DNA from: Ophiosphaerella korrae
Lineage: Eukaryota > Ascomycota > Dothideomycetes > Pleosporales > Phaeosphaeriaceae
Reading direction: 5' to 3'
DNA length: 24,381 nucleotides
NCBI GenBank assembly: GCA_028456385.1
Contig: JALNQF010000538.1
Location: forward strand, 1-24,381
Part shown: positions 1-12,139 of the stretch, in pieces
Layout of the letters: the number at the start of each line of letters is the position of its first letter
Numbering within the stretch: the stretch's first letter is position 1
Position numbers and translations under genes: made by a program
The notes under the pieces: model-generated
Seen by the model: only the letters and a program-made list of their open reading frames with translations
What the model was told of the DNA's origin: nothing
The model's database searches: none

Positions 1-2515
1 TACTACTAAATATAGATAAACTCTAAGATAAGCTAAGCTAAGCTAAGATTTTTATAAAGCTAGACCTAAAGGATAGATACTACTTAATATAAATTAAGGT
101 AGGTAAAGAGTAGAAGATAGTATTCTAAACACGCTATAGATATTATAAGTATATAGTAATACCCTTTAGACTAATAAATATACTAGTAACGTTCTAAAGA
201 CTAATTAATAATATATTATAAGAATACTTAGATAAGATTATTATAGTGTACCTAGATAATATACTAATATATTCTAAAGAAGAAGGCGAGTACGTAGAGT
301 AAGTAATAATAGTACTATAGTACTTAGGCTAATATAACCTACAACTAAAGCTAGAGAAGTATAAATAGTATAAGATAGAAGTAAAGTTTCTAGGATATAT
401 AATAGGTATTAATAAAGTTAAGATAAGCTAAGAAAAGATTAAAGTAGTAAAGGAATAGAAAGAACCTAAGATAGTTAAAGATGTACAATTATTCCTAAGA
501 TTTATTAACTTTAACTAATACTTTATAAAAAGATTTTCTAAAAAGGTACTACTACTTATAAAGCTTATAAAGAAAGATATAATATAAGAATAAAGAGTAG
601 AGTAAAAATAAGCCTATAAGGAACTTAAGTAAGCCTATACTATACTACTAGTTCTAAAGTAATTTTATAGTAACAAGACCCTAGTTATTAAAATAGATAT
701 ATCTAATCTAGCTTATAAAGTAATAGCGCTACAAGAGTATAAAGGGAAATAGTATCTAATTATATACTATTTAGAGAAGTTTATAAAATAAGAAGAAAGA
801 TATAATGTATATAATAAGGAGCTACTTATAATAGTTAATATACTTAAATATTAGAGAGCGTATACTAAAAGCGTAGTAAAAGTAATTATTAAGATAGATT
901 ACAAGAACCTAATATACTTTATAACAAGTAAGAAGTTAAAGGATAAGTAGATATAATAGTTAGAACTACTAAGATAGTACAAATTTAAGATCTAGTATAT
1001 ACTAGGTAAGGAAAATAGCTAAGTAGACGCGCTTAGCTAAAGATATAATATTATAGGAAAGAGATATGTAGTAGAAGAAGCTATACTCTAAGATAATAGA
1101 TAAAGATACCTAGTACTAAATATACAACTAGTAAAAGAATAAGAAATTAACAACTTAGTTAGAATTATAAACAAGGTTCTAGAAGAATTATAAAAAGTAA
1201 TTATATAATAATACTATAATAACTTAGTATATAAGTACTTAGAGATTGTATAAACTATAGAACTAATCTAGAAGAATTATAGATTTAGTAAGATAAAAGA
1301 GAAAGTAACGTAGTTTATTAAAGAATGCGTAGATTACTAGAAGAATAAGTACAAGATATATACACCCTATAAAGAAATGTAAGTAATTAAGATACTAGAA
1401 GAACTATAGATAGATATTGCGATAGACTTTATTATAAGACTACTAACGTTAAAGGACTTAGTAATAAGAATAGGATATAATATAATAATAGTAATTATAG
1501 ACTAATTTACAAAATACGCTAAGATAGAGAAATTCTAAAGTAACTATATAGTAGATTAGCTAGGATACGTGCTACTAGACGTACTAATATAGAGATATAA
1601 GATACTAAAGAGTATTATTAGCGATAGAGATAAGCTTTTTATATTTAACTACTAGATAACGCTACTTATAGTAATAAAGACAAAAAGAAAGCTATTAATA
1701 GCCTATTATCTATAGATAGATAGATAAATAGAATAGACTAATAGAATATTAAAAATATACTTAAGGATTTATAGTAATTAGAAGTAGAATAATTAGGTAT
1801 TACTATTACCTATAGCACAATTAGTATACAATAACAAGTACTTAGAAGTAATAGGTAAAATACTATATTTTATAAACTATAAGATATACCCTAATTTATT
1901 TAAAAGAATACTACTAGGACCTAAGATAGAAGTAGTATTAGTTAGAGTTAAAGATATATAAGAACTCTATAAAGAGATAAGATAAAAACTAAAAAAAGCT
2001 TAGAAATAAAGTATTTTATATATTAATTAAAAATAAAAAATAGTACCTTAGCTAAAAGAAAGGGATAAAGCGTATCTTTATATAAAGAATCTATAGATAA
2101 AGTAACCTAGTAAAGGATTAGACTATATTAAGGTTAGACTATTTTTAGTTAAGGAAGATAATAGGCTAGTAATAAAAACACTAGAACTACCTAAAGATAC
2201 TAAGGTATACCCTAAGTTCTATATAAGCTTACTAGAACTAGCTAAGTAAAAAATACTAGTATAGCAACAATTCTAATATTAGAAGGAGGAAGACAACAAG
2301 TTTAAAGTTAAAGACCTATAGAGATATTAAGAAATAGGACGTAACGCCTTCTAAAGTATATAGTTTCTCTAGGAGTAGCTAGTAAAATAGAAAGGCTACC
2401 TAGTAAGTAAAAATATATAGGAACCTAAAGCTAATCTATAGAATTATTAGTAGATGCTTAAGAAAGTAAGAAATAAGTATAATATACTAGGATATATAGG
2501 ATATATAAAGCTATA
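1..2515 (+). pseudogene. pol: Decayed pol of element C (RT end, RNase H, integrase, chromodomain)
   Basis: Read through its stops, the sequence shows in order: the RT active-site box as YLDN at 249-260 (YLDD in live elements; Asp to Asn is a G-to-A change); the RT to RNase H connection with KFLGYII and VKDVQLFLRFINF at about 384-545; RNase H at about 680-1040, ending in a GKENS-VDALS match to the family's GxxNxxADALSR; the integrase core at about 1400-1640 with IISDRDKLF; and a chromodomain at about 2290-2500 with EIGRNAF and a decayed WKGY...WEP core. The chromodomain places it among the chromoviruses, whose integrases are steered to heterochromatin. Stops occur every few codons, so it is dead. 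Confidence 0.88.
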
Positions 2516-3166
2516 GCTAGGATATAATAGATATATTAGTAGAAGAAAGTTCTATAATAAACTTAACTGCGTAGAGCTTATAAAGCGCCTTTAGTTATAA
2601 TAAATTTATCTAATAAGCTAATAGTAGACTAGATAGTAGGAGAGGAGGCGATATTAATAGTAGTAGTAGAATAGTTAAGAACTTACGCTAAGACCTTATT
2701 ACCTTCCTACTCTAACTCTAACGCTAGGTATAAGGCCTTATAGCGAGCACGCTCTTTAGTAGATTTTAATATTTTCTTATTACGTAGTAAATAATTAATA
2801 ATAATAGTAAGAAGTTTTTTATTATTATTAACTTTTTTATAGAACTCTTTATAAGTTTAATTAAGAGACTCTTAAGTTATACTAACGTAAAGACACCTTA
2901 TATAAGTATACTTAGTATACTTTAGAGTAGAATCTAGTATAACAAAATAAAGAATACCTAAGAAAGAATAATATAGATAAAGTGTTTTTAAAACATAGTT
3001 TATAGTAAAGATTTCTAATAAGAAATAAAGTTTATAAGACTATAAAGGAGGTAATATTATAGTAAGATAGTTTTTAACTAGAAGGTAGGGTAAACTACTT
3101 ATAAGCTAGACCTAGCTAATAGAGGTCTAGGCCTAAGGATAGACTTAGCGTAAGAAAAGAAGATAG
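2516..3166 (+). other. 3' untranslated segment of element C
   Basis: This 650-bp stretch lies between the chromodomain and the 3' LTR and carries no recognisable pol domain on the + strand. It is RIP-mutated like the rest of the element. On the - strand, about 2665-2850 keeps a run of roughly 55 codons with few stops, containing STKERARYKAL; I do not recognise it. The stretch ends in the purine tract that abuts the LTR. Confidence 0.55.
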
Positions 3167-3437
3167 TGTTACAATACTAAGTAGTAGGTAAGCTGTTATA
3201 TTATACGCGATTAGGCTAGGTAATACAGCGTAGCTAAATATATAACTATTTAGTAGTAAACGCTCTAGAGTAAACGCTTTAGAGTAAACACTCTAGAATA
3301 AGCGCTCTAGAGCAAACGCTCTAGAGTAAGTACTTAAAAATAAACGCTAGATAGTAAGTATATAGGAACGTCGATAGACCTTTATAGACTATTGTATTTA
3401 ATCTCTTCTTTACCTCTTATCCTAATAGAGTATTACA
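3167..3437 (+). repeat. 3' LTR of element C (271 bp)
   Basis: The repeat begins TGTTACAATACT and ends AGAGTATTACA, so it has TG...CA ends and short inverted termini. It follows a purine tract, as a 3' LTR should. It contains a 5-copy 14-bp tandem array. The matching 5' LTR would be outside the window, so the boundaries rest on the termini and the purine tract only. Confidence 0.7.
3257..3326 (+). repeat. 14-bp tandem array, 5 copies, inside the element C LTR
   Basis: Five head-to-tail copies of taaacgctctagag (3257-3270, 3271-3284, 3285-3298, 3299-3312, 3313-3326) differ from one another at 0 to 3 positions, all transitions. Each copy contains the palindrome TCTAGA or a one-base variant, and most keep a CpG. 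The array sits in the middle of the LTR, where promoter and enhancer repeats of LTR elements are often found; that role is inferred. Confidence 0.85.
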
Positions 3438-3615
3438 ACTAATACTTTAATTAGATTCTTATCTACTTATTAATACTTATATACCTTGTAATACTCTAAT
3501 AAGAGCTAACTATTAATTAAGTTAAGTAACTAACTTATTTATTAACCTTACCTATCTTATAGAAGCCTACTTGCTCTTGTTACCTTTACTAGTTCTAAGG
3601 ACTTAATACTAAAAT
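3438..3615. other. Linker between elements C and A
   Basis: A 178-bp AT-rich stretch that does not clearly match element B, although element A beyond it does. It contains TGTAATACTCTAATAAGAG at 3487, an inverted near-copy of the element C LTR end (3422-3438). It may be the 3' untranslated part of element A into which C inserted, or a fragment of another LTR. No gene was seen. Confidence 0.4.
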
Positions 3616-3739
3616 AGACTTTAAGGACGTAGTAGAGGCTACTCTAGCTCCTATTATATTAGGCGTTCCTAGTATCTTTTTATTTATTACTAGTAGTGCT
3701 AATTTTCTTAGTTTACTACAAGGCGCTCTAGGAGATTTT

Positions 3740-6700
3740 AATTTTAGAACTCCTCTAGTTTCTTAAAGTAATTAAGATTATCTTCTAGTTCTTATATATT
3801 TTCCTATAGTTGTTCTTCCTTATTTATACTTATCTATTTTACTAAGTAGTAGTTCCTACTATTATAGAACTAGTATACTAGGATTTCTTTAACTTCCTAT
3901 TCTTCTTATTCTCTATATATATCTACTTTGTATACTAGTAGTTTTACGTTTTATAGTACTTTTTCTAGTAGTACTATATAGAAAGTTAAGTATATCCTTA
4001 TTTTACTTAGTAGCTTTAGTTTAAATATAACTAGTATAACTTTCTTCTCTACTTTATATAGTCTTATTTTAACGTAATCTAATTTAGAACTTAGTTTTTT
4101 ACTCTTAATGTTTTTTTATACTAACTATACTTTTTCTCTTTCTTTAAATTAGGGTCCTTCTTTATATTTTTTATTATAGTATTTTACTATCTACTTATAT
4201 AAAAATTCTATATCTTGTCTTAATTAATTATATATATCTTTAAGTCTATTAGCGAAGTTTTCTCCTTTTAGAGACTAAGATATCTAATTTTTTAGTATCT
4301 AATATATATTAGGGTTAAATCTATAATTTATAAAAAAAGGTAATACTCTTATTACTATATTCTTTGCGCTATTGTATACTAACTATACTATAGGTAATAA
4401 CTATACCTAGTTATTCTAGTTGTAGTTAAGGTAGTATCTTAAGTATTATTCTACTATCTAATTTATTTATTCTAATTATCTATCTATTTATAAGTAATAT
4501 ATAGTAGACATTATATATTATATTCCTAATTACGCTATTATTATTCTCTATAGTTTTAATATAAATCTTATATCTCTATCTATAATAATTTTGTCTAGTA
4601 GTCTATATTAACTAATTATAGTTCCTAGAACCTAGTATATAGTAACTTCTATCTTACTTTTCTCTTTATATAGTCTAAAGTATAAGTACTTTATAAGTTT
4701 ATCTACTATTATTAGAATTTTATTATACTTAACTCTTAATATTAAATCTTTTAATTTTAGTAACTTTGTAATAAAGTCTATTGTAATAACTCCTTATAGT
4801 TATTCTAGTACTTCTACTAGTTATAGTATTCTATATAGTATATATCTATTATACTTATTTCTTTAGTATTCTATATAATCTTGTAGTACCTCTATTACTA
4901 GTTGTTTTACTTTTAGAACGTAGTAGTCTCTTAGTAATCTATCTAGGGTTTTGTTAATTCCTTAATATCTATATACTAGTAACTTACAGAATTGTTATAT
5001 AAATTCTCTCTAGATTTTCCTTAGAATATATATTCTTCTATAGGCTTATATAAGTCTTTCTTAGATCTCTAGTTTTTCTATTTCTTTAGATACTTTCTAT
5101 ATTATTTTCTAAATCTATTTATTTAGCTTATTACTCTTTCTTTTAAGTGTTATAGCTATTTTAGGTATATTTAGGACTAAATATCCTTCTTTATTCTTAA
5201 CTAGAACTATACTAGTAGCGTTTACTTCTTTTTATAAGTCTAGTCTTCTACTAAAAGTATCTATAAATTAGTTATCTTTCCCTTTTATATATATAATTTT
5301 AAAATTAAATATTAATAGGAATTCCTACTATCTTATATAGTATTATAATAATTCCTTATTTAGTATAAATCTTATAAGATTCTTATTGTCTATATAGACC
5401 TTTATTTAGTATTTTACTCTTTATAAGTATACTCTCTATTACTTAAATACTTTATAAATTGCTAGTATTTCTTTATTATAAATTAAGTAGTTAAGCTCTA
5501 CTGTTTTTATTTTCTTAGAGAAGTATTTAACTAAGTATTCTTATTTAGTCCTTAGGTCTTCTTATATTAATACTATTTTATAGACTAAGTTAGATATATC
5601 TATTTTTATTATTACTAGTAGGTCTAGGTTATATATTCTAATAACTAGATTTTTTATAAACTTTCTTTTAATCTTATTAAATACTTTATTATATTCTTTT
5701 ATCTATTTAAATAGTGTATTCTTCTTTATAAGTCTTGTTATTAGCTCTATATCTTTAAACTATCCTACTATTAACTTTCTATAAAAGTTTACTAACCTAT
5801 AAAATTATTATAATTCTTTTAGGTTTTTTAGTATTAGCTATTTAATAATTAACTTAATCTTTCCTAAGTCGATCTTAATTTTTCCTAGCTCTATAATAAA
5901 TCTAAGGAAATCTATTTCTTTTGTAAAGAATTTGTATTTTCTTATCTTAAGAAATAGTTTATTTTCTACTAGTTTCTTTAGTACCTTGTATATATATTAT
6001 ACGTGTTCTTCTTCTATTTCTAAGAATATAAAGATGTTGTCTAAGTATATAAATGTAAATACGTCTAAGTACTCTCTTAGTACTATATTAATTCTTTCTT
6101 AAAAGGCTACTAGTATATTTATTAATCTAAAAGGTATAACTATATATTTATATAGTCTATATTGTATTCTAAATACTATTTTCTATTTATTACCTATCTT
6201 AATTCTAATCTAGTAGTAGGCGTTCTAGATATCTAGTTTTGTAAAGATCTCTACCTTTTATAGTCTATCTTATATTTTATCTATTTATAGTAGGGGGTAT
6301 TAGTTTTCTTAAAATCTACGTAAGGTCTTTTATTACTTATCTCCTTTTTATCTATAAAAATAAGTCTATATACTACTAAGGACTTAGATTCTTATATCTA
6401 TCTTTTCTTTATTACGTTTTTAATAAATACTTATTTAACTTTAGATTCTTCTTCTATTTTTCTATAGACTAGGCTCTATCCTATATCTTTATTTTCTCTT
6501 AGGTTTATTACTAAATCCTATAGCTAATATTCTAGAAGATAGTCTTTAGGTTCTATAAGCTATTTTTCCTATTTCTTATATTCTTCTAGGAATTCTCCTT
6601 TATAAGTATTTATATTAGCTTTTAATATATCTATCTCGTAGTAGTTAATTTTGCTTATTCTCTAATTAATATATAGGTTAGTTATCTATAACTATAGTAT

Positions 6701-9180
6701 TCTTAATATTATATCTTGTTTATTATTAATTATTATTATATCTATAACTATATTTTTTATTATTATCTCTTCTAGTTCTAGTATAGAGAGAACTATCTTA
6801 AACCTAATAGGTTCTTAGAATAGTTTTCTTTTAATTATACTTAATTATTAAGGGTACTTCTTTGTTATATAATATATTCTTTATATTTCTATAAACTTCT
6901 TTAATATAAAGTTTCTTGTAGCTCTACTATTAATTATTAATTATACTTTCTTTCTTTAGTATATACCTATCTTTGTAATATATAGGCCTCTTATACTTTC
7001 TAGCTATTCTTACTTAGGTAGTTTTGTAAATTATCTATTCTTCTAAGGCTATAGTCCTAATTTAAGTTTATATTCTTTATATTTTAGATATTTATTATTT
7101 GTATATTTATACTATAGCCCTCCTTAGACGCATTTCTTAGATAGTTTTAGTCTAGGTTTTACTACTACGTAACCTTCTTCTAGGATTATTTCCTATCCTT
7201 AGATATCTTCTACTAAAATTACTCTTGTATAGTTATAGCCTCTTCTTCTTATAAGCTATATACTATTATTTACTTTAGGGTTTCTATATATAATATAATT
7301 CTTATCTAGGTATAATATCTATAACGCTTTAAAGTATACTAGATATTTTAGGTTTATTATTTTATTATCCCCTTCCTAGTATTTATCTTTCTTAGGTATA
7401 CCTATTATTAAGATATAGTATACTACTAGTATTCTTAGTATATAGGCTTTATTAATCTATTGCGTTTTTCTTATAAAGAACTACTATTCCTTTTATATAG
7501 GTATCCTTCCTACTATAACTATATATTATTTTATCTATTTCTAAAATAGTATAAACTTTATTTCTTTAAGATTACGTTCTTTCTAGTCTTTATACACTTC
7601 CTCTATACTTATAACTAGTAAGTATTTCTAAATAAACTTCTATTACTTGTTTTATTCCTCTATATCTATTATTATATAGCTATTATAGCTATATATATCT
7701 AGCTAGGCGTATTTTATACCTCTTATACTAGCTTATTTCTTACCTCTTTATAGTTCTTTAGAGGAAGCTATAGTAGTCTCTTTATCTAGTACTAGTCCTT
7801 TTACTAAGATTAATAGAATCTAGAGTTCTTCTTTTTTTAAGTCTTCTATTAGTAGGTTTATTATATACGCTATTTCTTCTAGCTATACTTTTATTCTTTC
7901 TTTTATTACTACTACTCTATTTCTCTATTATAAGAAGTATCTTACTCTTTACTTACTAGAAAGATATATATAGTAGTTATCTTTATAATAAAAAGTCTAG
8001 TAAAGTATTACGTATTATATTTCTTTACTTCTAGCTACCTTCTCTTAAGGTTTAGCTTATACTTTTAGTACTTCTTTCTTACTTTTAGTTATCTTTAACT
8101 ATATTTCTTTATCTTTCTTATAGTTTTTACTTCTATAGTCTTTTATAAAGTGTCTTAGTTTCTTATATTTATAGTATACTATATCTTTTTTCTTTTATAA
8201 TTAGTAGTCTTTTATATAGTAGCTTTTCTTACTATAGTTAAAGTATGTAAAGTCTTTATTCTTCCTCTTTTTCTTATCCTTATTAGCGTTAAGGATTATA
8301 GGGTCTCTAACGTCCTAGTTTCTAGGTTAGCTACTATACTTGTTTTTTTTCTATTCTTAAAGGTTATTATTAATTTATATTACTTATTATTTTAAGGCTC
8401 CTAGTATTCTTAGTTTCTCTATATAGATTATCTCGTATTAGATTTTTTTATTTAGTTTTTATTTAAATTGTAATATTAAGGCTAATTTATTCTATTCTAT
8501 ATTCTATAATAATTATTTAAACTATAATATATATTTAGGGATACTCTTTTATTATATAAGTCTTTTAAGTTTTTTTTTTACTTATTAGGTAATATCTATA
8601 TCTTTAAACGCTACTCTTATTTATCTAGTAAAGTATTTATAACTTCTAAAAATAGCTCTAGTTTTATCTTTTTATATTATTAGGGCGTATATTGTATAGT
8701 CTATCTAATAGGGCTTAAACTATCTTATTATATCTTCTTTTAGGTACATTCTAATATATATTACCTTCTTTTCTTCTATATTAAAGTATAGTACTTATAT
8801 ATCTATCTAGAGTTATACTAATACTATAAAAGGTCTTAGTTTTTCCTTTATTCTATTAAACTTCTTAAAGACAAGTATCTTAGGTAGTTTCTTTATTACG
8901 CTTATTTCTAGTCTTTATATAATTAGTTCTATCTAGTTTTATTCTTTAATAACTACTTTAATTTAAGCTTTATTCTATTTTGTATATTCCTAGAGTTTCT
9001 TATTTTAGGTTTCTAAGGCGTTAATTACTATCTTTATATCTTCTTTCTTAGAAATTAAGTTATTTAAATAGTTCTTAATATCCCTCTATACTATATTATC
9101 TAACTTGTAACTACTTAGGAGTACTTTAACCCTTTTTATAGTTAAACCTTCTACTATTATATTAGCTAGACTATACGTTA
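3740..9180 (-). pseudogene. gag-pol: Decayed gag-pol of element A
   Basis: Read on the - strand through many stops, the order is gag (right), protease, RT, RNase H, integrase, chromodomain (left). Landmarks: gag zinc knuckles at about 8140-8240 with cysteines turned to tyrosines; the protease end (ILGMPWL-like, decayed) near 6690-6720; the RT box as YLDN at 6036-6047; the integrase IDRD motif near 4570-4590; and a chromodomain near 3760-3930. Two of these are catalytic or ligand residues lost by RIP-type transitions. No open frame longer than a few dozen codons remains. Confidence 0.85.
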
Positions 9181-9218
9181 CTTATACTTTACTTCTCTTA
9201 ATAACTAAATTAGTAAGG

Positions 9219-9661
9219 TGTAATAGGTCTACTAGGGTTAACTTTCTAGCAACTCTTTAGAGGTATTAGTAGATTAGGAGATAATAATAAAGGCTAGTGT
9301 AGTAATTAGTAATAACTATAAATAATAGTTGATTTATATATACAATATTAAGTATTAGTATTCTAGGTTAGAGATTAGATTACTAATACTATCCTAATAA
9401 TATATATTACTACTAACTATATACCTAGGCTTCTTAGCTAGCTTTGTACTTCGTGTTTACTAAGATCGTAAATTATAAATTTATTACGTACTTAGCTTTA
9501 TACTTTATATTTACTAAGATCGCAAATTATAAATTTATTACGTGTCTCTATTATAGTTAGCTTTTTAGTTAAGTTTATTACCTTATAGATTATACGTGTT
9601 GTTATTGTCTATAGTAGGGCTAATAGGCTCTAATTAGCTTTCTCTTGTTATAGCTATAATA
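9219..9661 (-). repeat. 5' LTR of element A (443 bp)
   Basis: It has exactly the length of the two LTRs of element B and aligns with them end to end, from tgtaatagg to tataata. It keeps the internal 54-bp-period duplication seen in B (ttactaagatcg...tttattacg twice). The differences from B include transversions, so the copies belong to related but separate insertions. The next bases are ttatc, a candidate target duplication with no visible partner. Confidence 0.85.
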
Positions 9662-9689
9662 TTATCTCTAATATATAATAGCTTTACGT

Positions 9690-11045
9690 AATACTTCTTA
9701 ATTACTCTTAAAAGAAGTAAGTATTTAGCTTACTATCTTAGCTCTTAACTTAAATTAGATAAAGACTAAGAATACTACTAGCTAGACCTTTAATATATCG
9801 CGAACTACACTTAATTACTAACGTGCTAGTATCCCTACCTAATATATTTACTAGCCTAACTTAAGAAAGCTTAGCTAGCTAGAAGAAGAAGTAATAGTTA
9901 ATTATATTTTTAATCTAGATTCTTATAGTTTTACTCTATCTCTAGCTACTATACGTAAAATAGCTAATAAACTACTTACTTAGTATAGAGGTAGCTTTAT
10001 TAGTATATACTAGGTATATAACTTTATTAAGTGTATAGATAGTCCTATAATATATTTTAATTATATATATAATAGGTAGTAAGCTTTATATAAAATCTAG
10101 CTTCTATAAGTTACTAGTTTAAGCTAGTATAGTATATAAAAGCTATATATAAAATAGCTAATAAAGATATTTATAACTTTAATAAAGCTAGCTTTATAAT
10201 AAGTAAGATTTAGACTTAACTTATTATTACTAGGTTAGAGAAGAGAAGCTAGCTAAAGGCTATTTAGCTAGGTAATTATAAGTAGGTAATATTAATCTAG
10301 GTAATTAATACTACTAGCTAGATAGTCTTACTATTCTTTATCTTTACTAGTAAATACTACCTTACTACTTAGTATAAGAAAGACTATATCTTATAAGACT
10401 AGGCTATTATAATTAGTAAAAATAGCTAGATAATAGATAAGATTACTCTTAACTAGCTTAGGTACTTTAATAAGTATATAAAGAACTAAGTAGTTAGTAT
10501 ATATTAGCTACTTATACTTAATAGTTTTAAGAGCTACTATACTCTTAAGTTCTATAAAATCTATAAAGAGAATAATATCTATACGCTTTATATACTAGCT
10601 TACTTATCTTACTTACTTTAGCTTCTTAATATTAACTACTTCTCTCTATTAAAGATAGTATATAGCTATTAAGTTAAGAGCTTAATCTAGAACTATATTA
10701 ATTATATTACTAAACTTAAATTCTTACTAGCTTTTTATATAGCTTTTAAATAAGCTTTTATAAGAATAAATATTTACTTAGCTTTTTAAGCTACTAGCTT
10801 TATTCTACTCTAGCTAGAAGTAGTTATCTTAAGACTTAATATTTAGCTCTATATACCTACTCTAGCTACTCTACTAGAGGTTCTTTAGGTACCTTGTACG
10901 CTAAGTAACGTACGTAAGCTAAAGGCTTAGTTAATACTTATACGTAAGTGCGTACGCTAGTATAAGAGCTTATTACTAGTACTAATTATTAATATAATTA
11001 ATTAACTTAAAAAGGGAGCTTATAAAATAATACTATTAGCTAAGT
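9690..11045 (+). pseudogene. Fot1/pogo-like DDE transposase, N-terminal and core part, RIP-mutated
   Basis: This is the first part of a transposase of the Tc1-mariner superfamily, Fot1/pogo branch, which cuts and pastes its own transposon. Reading through stops gives an N-terminal helix-turn-helix region (FNISRTTLNYR at about 9786) and LEEEVIV near 9879, then the DDE core in frame from 10166 to the break: DIYNFNKASF (family YNFDETGF), LLILNSFKSYYTLKF (family LLILDGHESHHS), YKENNIYTLY and the LLQLLNINYFSLLK block. One frame change lies between about 9900 and 10140. Catalytic Asp codons have become Asn. The frame runs straight into the TAAGT target site of element B, and the rest lies at 18078-18358. 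Terminal inverted repeats were not identified. Confidence 0.85.
11041..11045. repeat. Left target-site duplication of element B (TAAGT)
   Basis: The five bases before the left LTR are TAAGT and match exactly the five bases after the right LTR (18073-18077). Five bp is the usual duplication size for Ty3/Gypsy integration. Confidence 0.9.
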
Positions 11046-11488
11046 TGTAATAGGCTACCTGTCGTTAACTATAGGTGCCTGTCTTAAAAGAGGTTAGTAG
11101 ATTACGAGGTAATAGTAAAAGCTTAGAAGTAATCTATAATAACTGTAAATAATAGAAGATATTTTACAACTGTCTTGTATTAGCGTTCTATAGTTAAAGG
11201 ATTGAATTGCTAATACTATCTTAATAATGCGTATTACTACTAACTATATACCTATACTTCTTAGCTAGCTTTATACTTTATATTTGCTAAGATCGCAAAT
11301 TACAAATTTATTACGTGCACGAATTTATACTTCGTATTTACTAAGGTTGCAAATCGCGAATTTATTACGTGTCCCTATTATAGTTAGCTTCCTAGTTAAG
11401 TTTGTTGCCCTATAGGTTGTATGTGTTGTTATTATCTATAGTAGGGCTAATTAGTTTAAATTAGCTTTCCCTTGTTACTACTATAATA
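11046..11488 (-). repeat. 3' LTR of element B (mutated copy)
   Basis: It aligns base for base with the right LTR (443 bp each). In the first 100 bp or so that I compared, every difference is C-to-T or G-to-A in this copy, including CpG-to-TpA double changes (gtcgac to gttaac). Some CpA and TpG remain, so it is mutated but not saturated. Confidence 0.93.
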
Positions 11489-12139
11489 CTATTCCCCTCT
11501 TTAGGCAGGTTCTTATTTCTCTACCCTAGGCCTAAGGTTATTAGTCTAGTTTCTTCGTTTATCTCTAGTTCTTTATTATTCTTTATATCTTTACGTTCTA
11601 ATCGCAATAAACTTCTTCTTGTTACTCGTGTTACTCGTAATAGAGTTAAAATATTTCCTTACTCCTATTATGCTTAGCTAAAACTTACGTGCCTCGTGTC
11701 TTTAAAGGATAGTAAACACTATAACGAGTATATTCTAGCTAATATTTAATACAAGTACACTCTATCTAGCGTTTTTCTTATAGAATATAAGTATTCGATT
11801 TCTATGTAGTCTCTTCTTGCTAAGTTATATAGGGTAAGCTGTTAACTAGGCTTAAGAGATACTATTATTATAGCTTGTAGTAGCTAAGGCTAAGCGTAAG
11901 CTAACTCTTTGTAAGCTAGTAGATCTTTATTCTTGTATTAAGCGTCTTTATAAGATAAAGGCTTATAATAACGCTAAATTGTCTAAATAGTCTCGTGCCT
12001 TAGAGGCCGAGATAGACCTTAAAGATACAGTTTAGGCTGCTCTAGCTCCTATTGTATTAGGCGTTCCTAACGCCTCTCTATCTAGTAGTAGTATCGTTAG
12101 TTTTCTTAATTTACTACAAGGCGCTCTAGAAGGTTTTAA
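11489..12139 (-). other. 3' untranslated segment and purine tract of element B
   Basis: Between the 3' LTR and the end of pol lie about 650 bp without a recognisable domain. The segment starts, on the - strand reading toward the LTR, with the purine tract aaagaggggaatag at 11489-11502, which primes plus-strand synthesis. About 500 bp of it has no counterpart in element A. Confidence 0.65.

Larger units (their letters stand above)
1..3437 (+). mobile_element. Element C: 3' half of a RIP-mutated Ty3/Gypsy chromovirus
   Basis: The part of the element inside the window runs from the end of the reverse transcriptase through RNase H, integrase and a chromodomain to a 3' LTR, in + orientation; the 5' half lies to the left. 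CpA and TpG are almost absent and TpA is very common, and nearly all Gln and Trp codons now read as stops, which is the mark of RIP. A purine-rich tract (aagaaaagaagatag) directly precedes the LTR, as expected at the plus-strand priming site. The bases after the LTR are actaa, a candidate target duplication whose partner would be outside the window. The element cannot encode a protein. Confidence 0.9.
3616..9661 (-). mobile_element. Element A: RIP-saturated Ty3/Gypsy chromovirus lacking a visible 3' LTR
   Basis: Element A lies in - orientation and is collinear with element B at an offset of about 8.4 kb (RT box 6036-6047 here, 14434-14445 in B; LTR start 9219 here, 17630 in B). Its 5' LTR is complete at the right end. 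At the left, homology to B fades near 3616, so the last 500 bp or so before the 3' LTR, and that LTR, are missing or replaced. Unlike B, it has lost nearly all CpA and nearly all TpG. Comparison of the LTRs shows transversions as well as transitions, so A is a diverged sister of B and not a recent duplicate. Confidence 0.88.

Noticed and set aside
3240..3330. CRISPR-like array
   Set aside because: The 14-bp units are directly adjacent with no spacers and lie inside a fungal LTR.
1..11045. Mitochondrial or naturally AT-rich host DNA as the source of the low GC content
   Set aside because: The selective absence of CpA and TpG, the retained CpG and the readable chromovirus and transposase domains fit RIP-mutated nuclear repeats.
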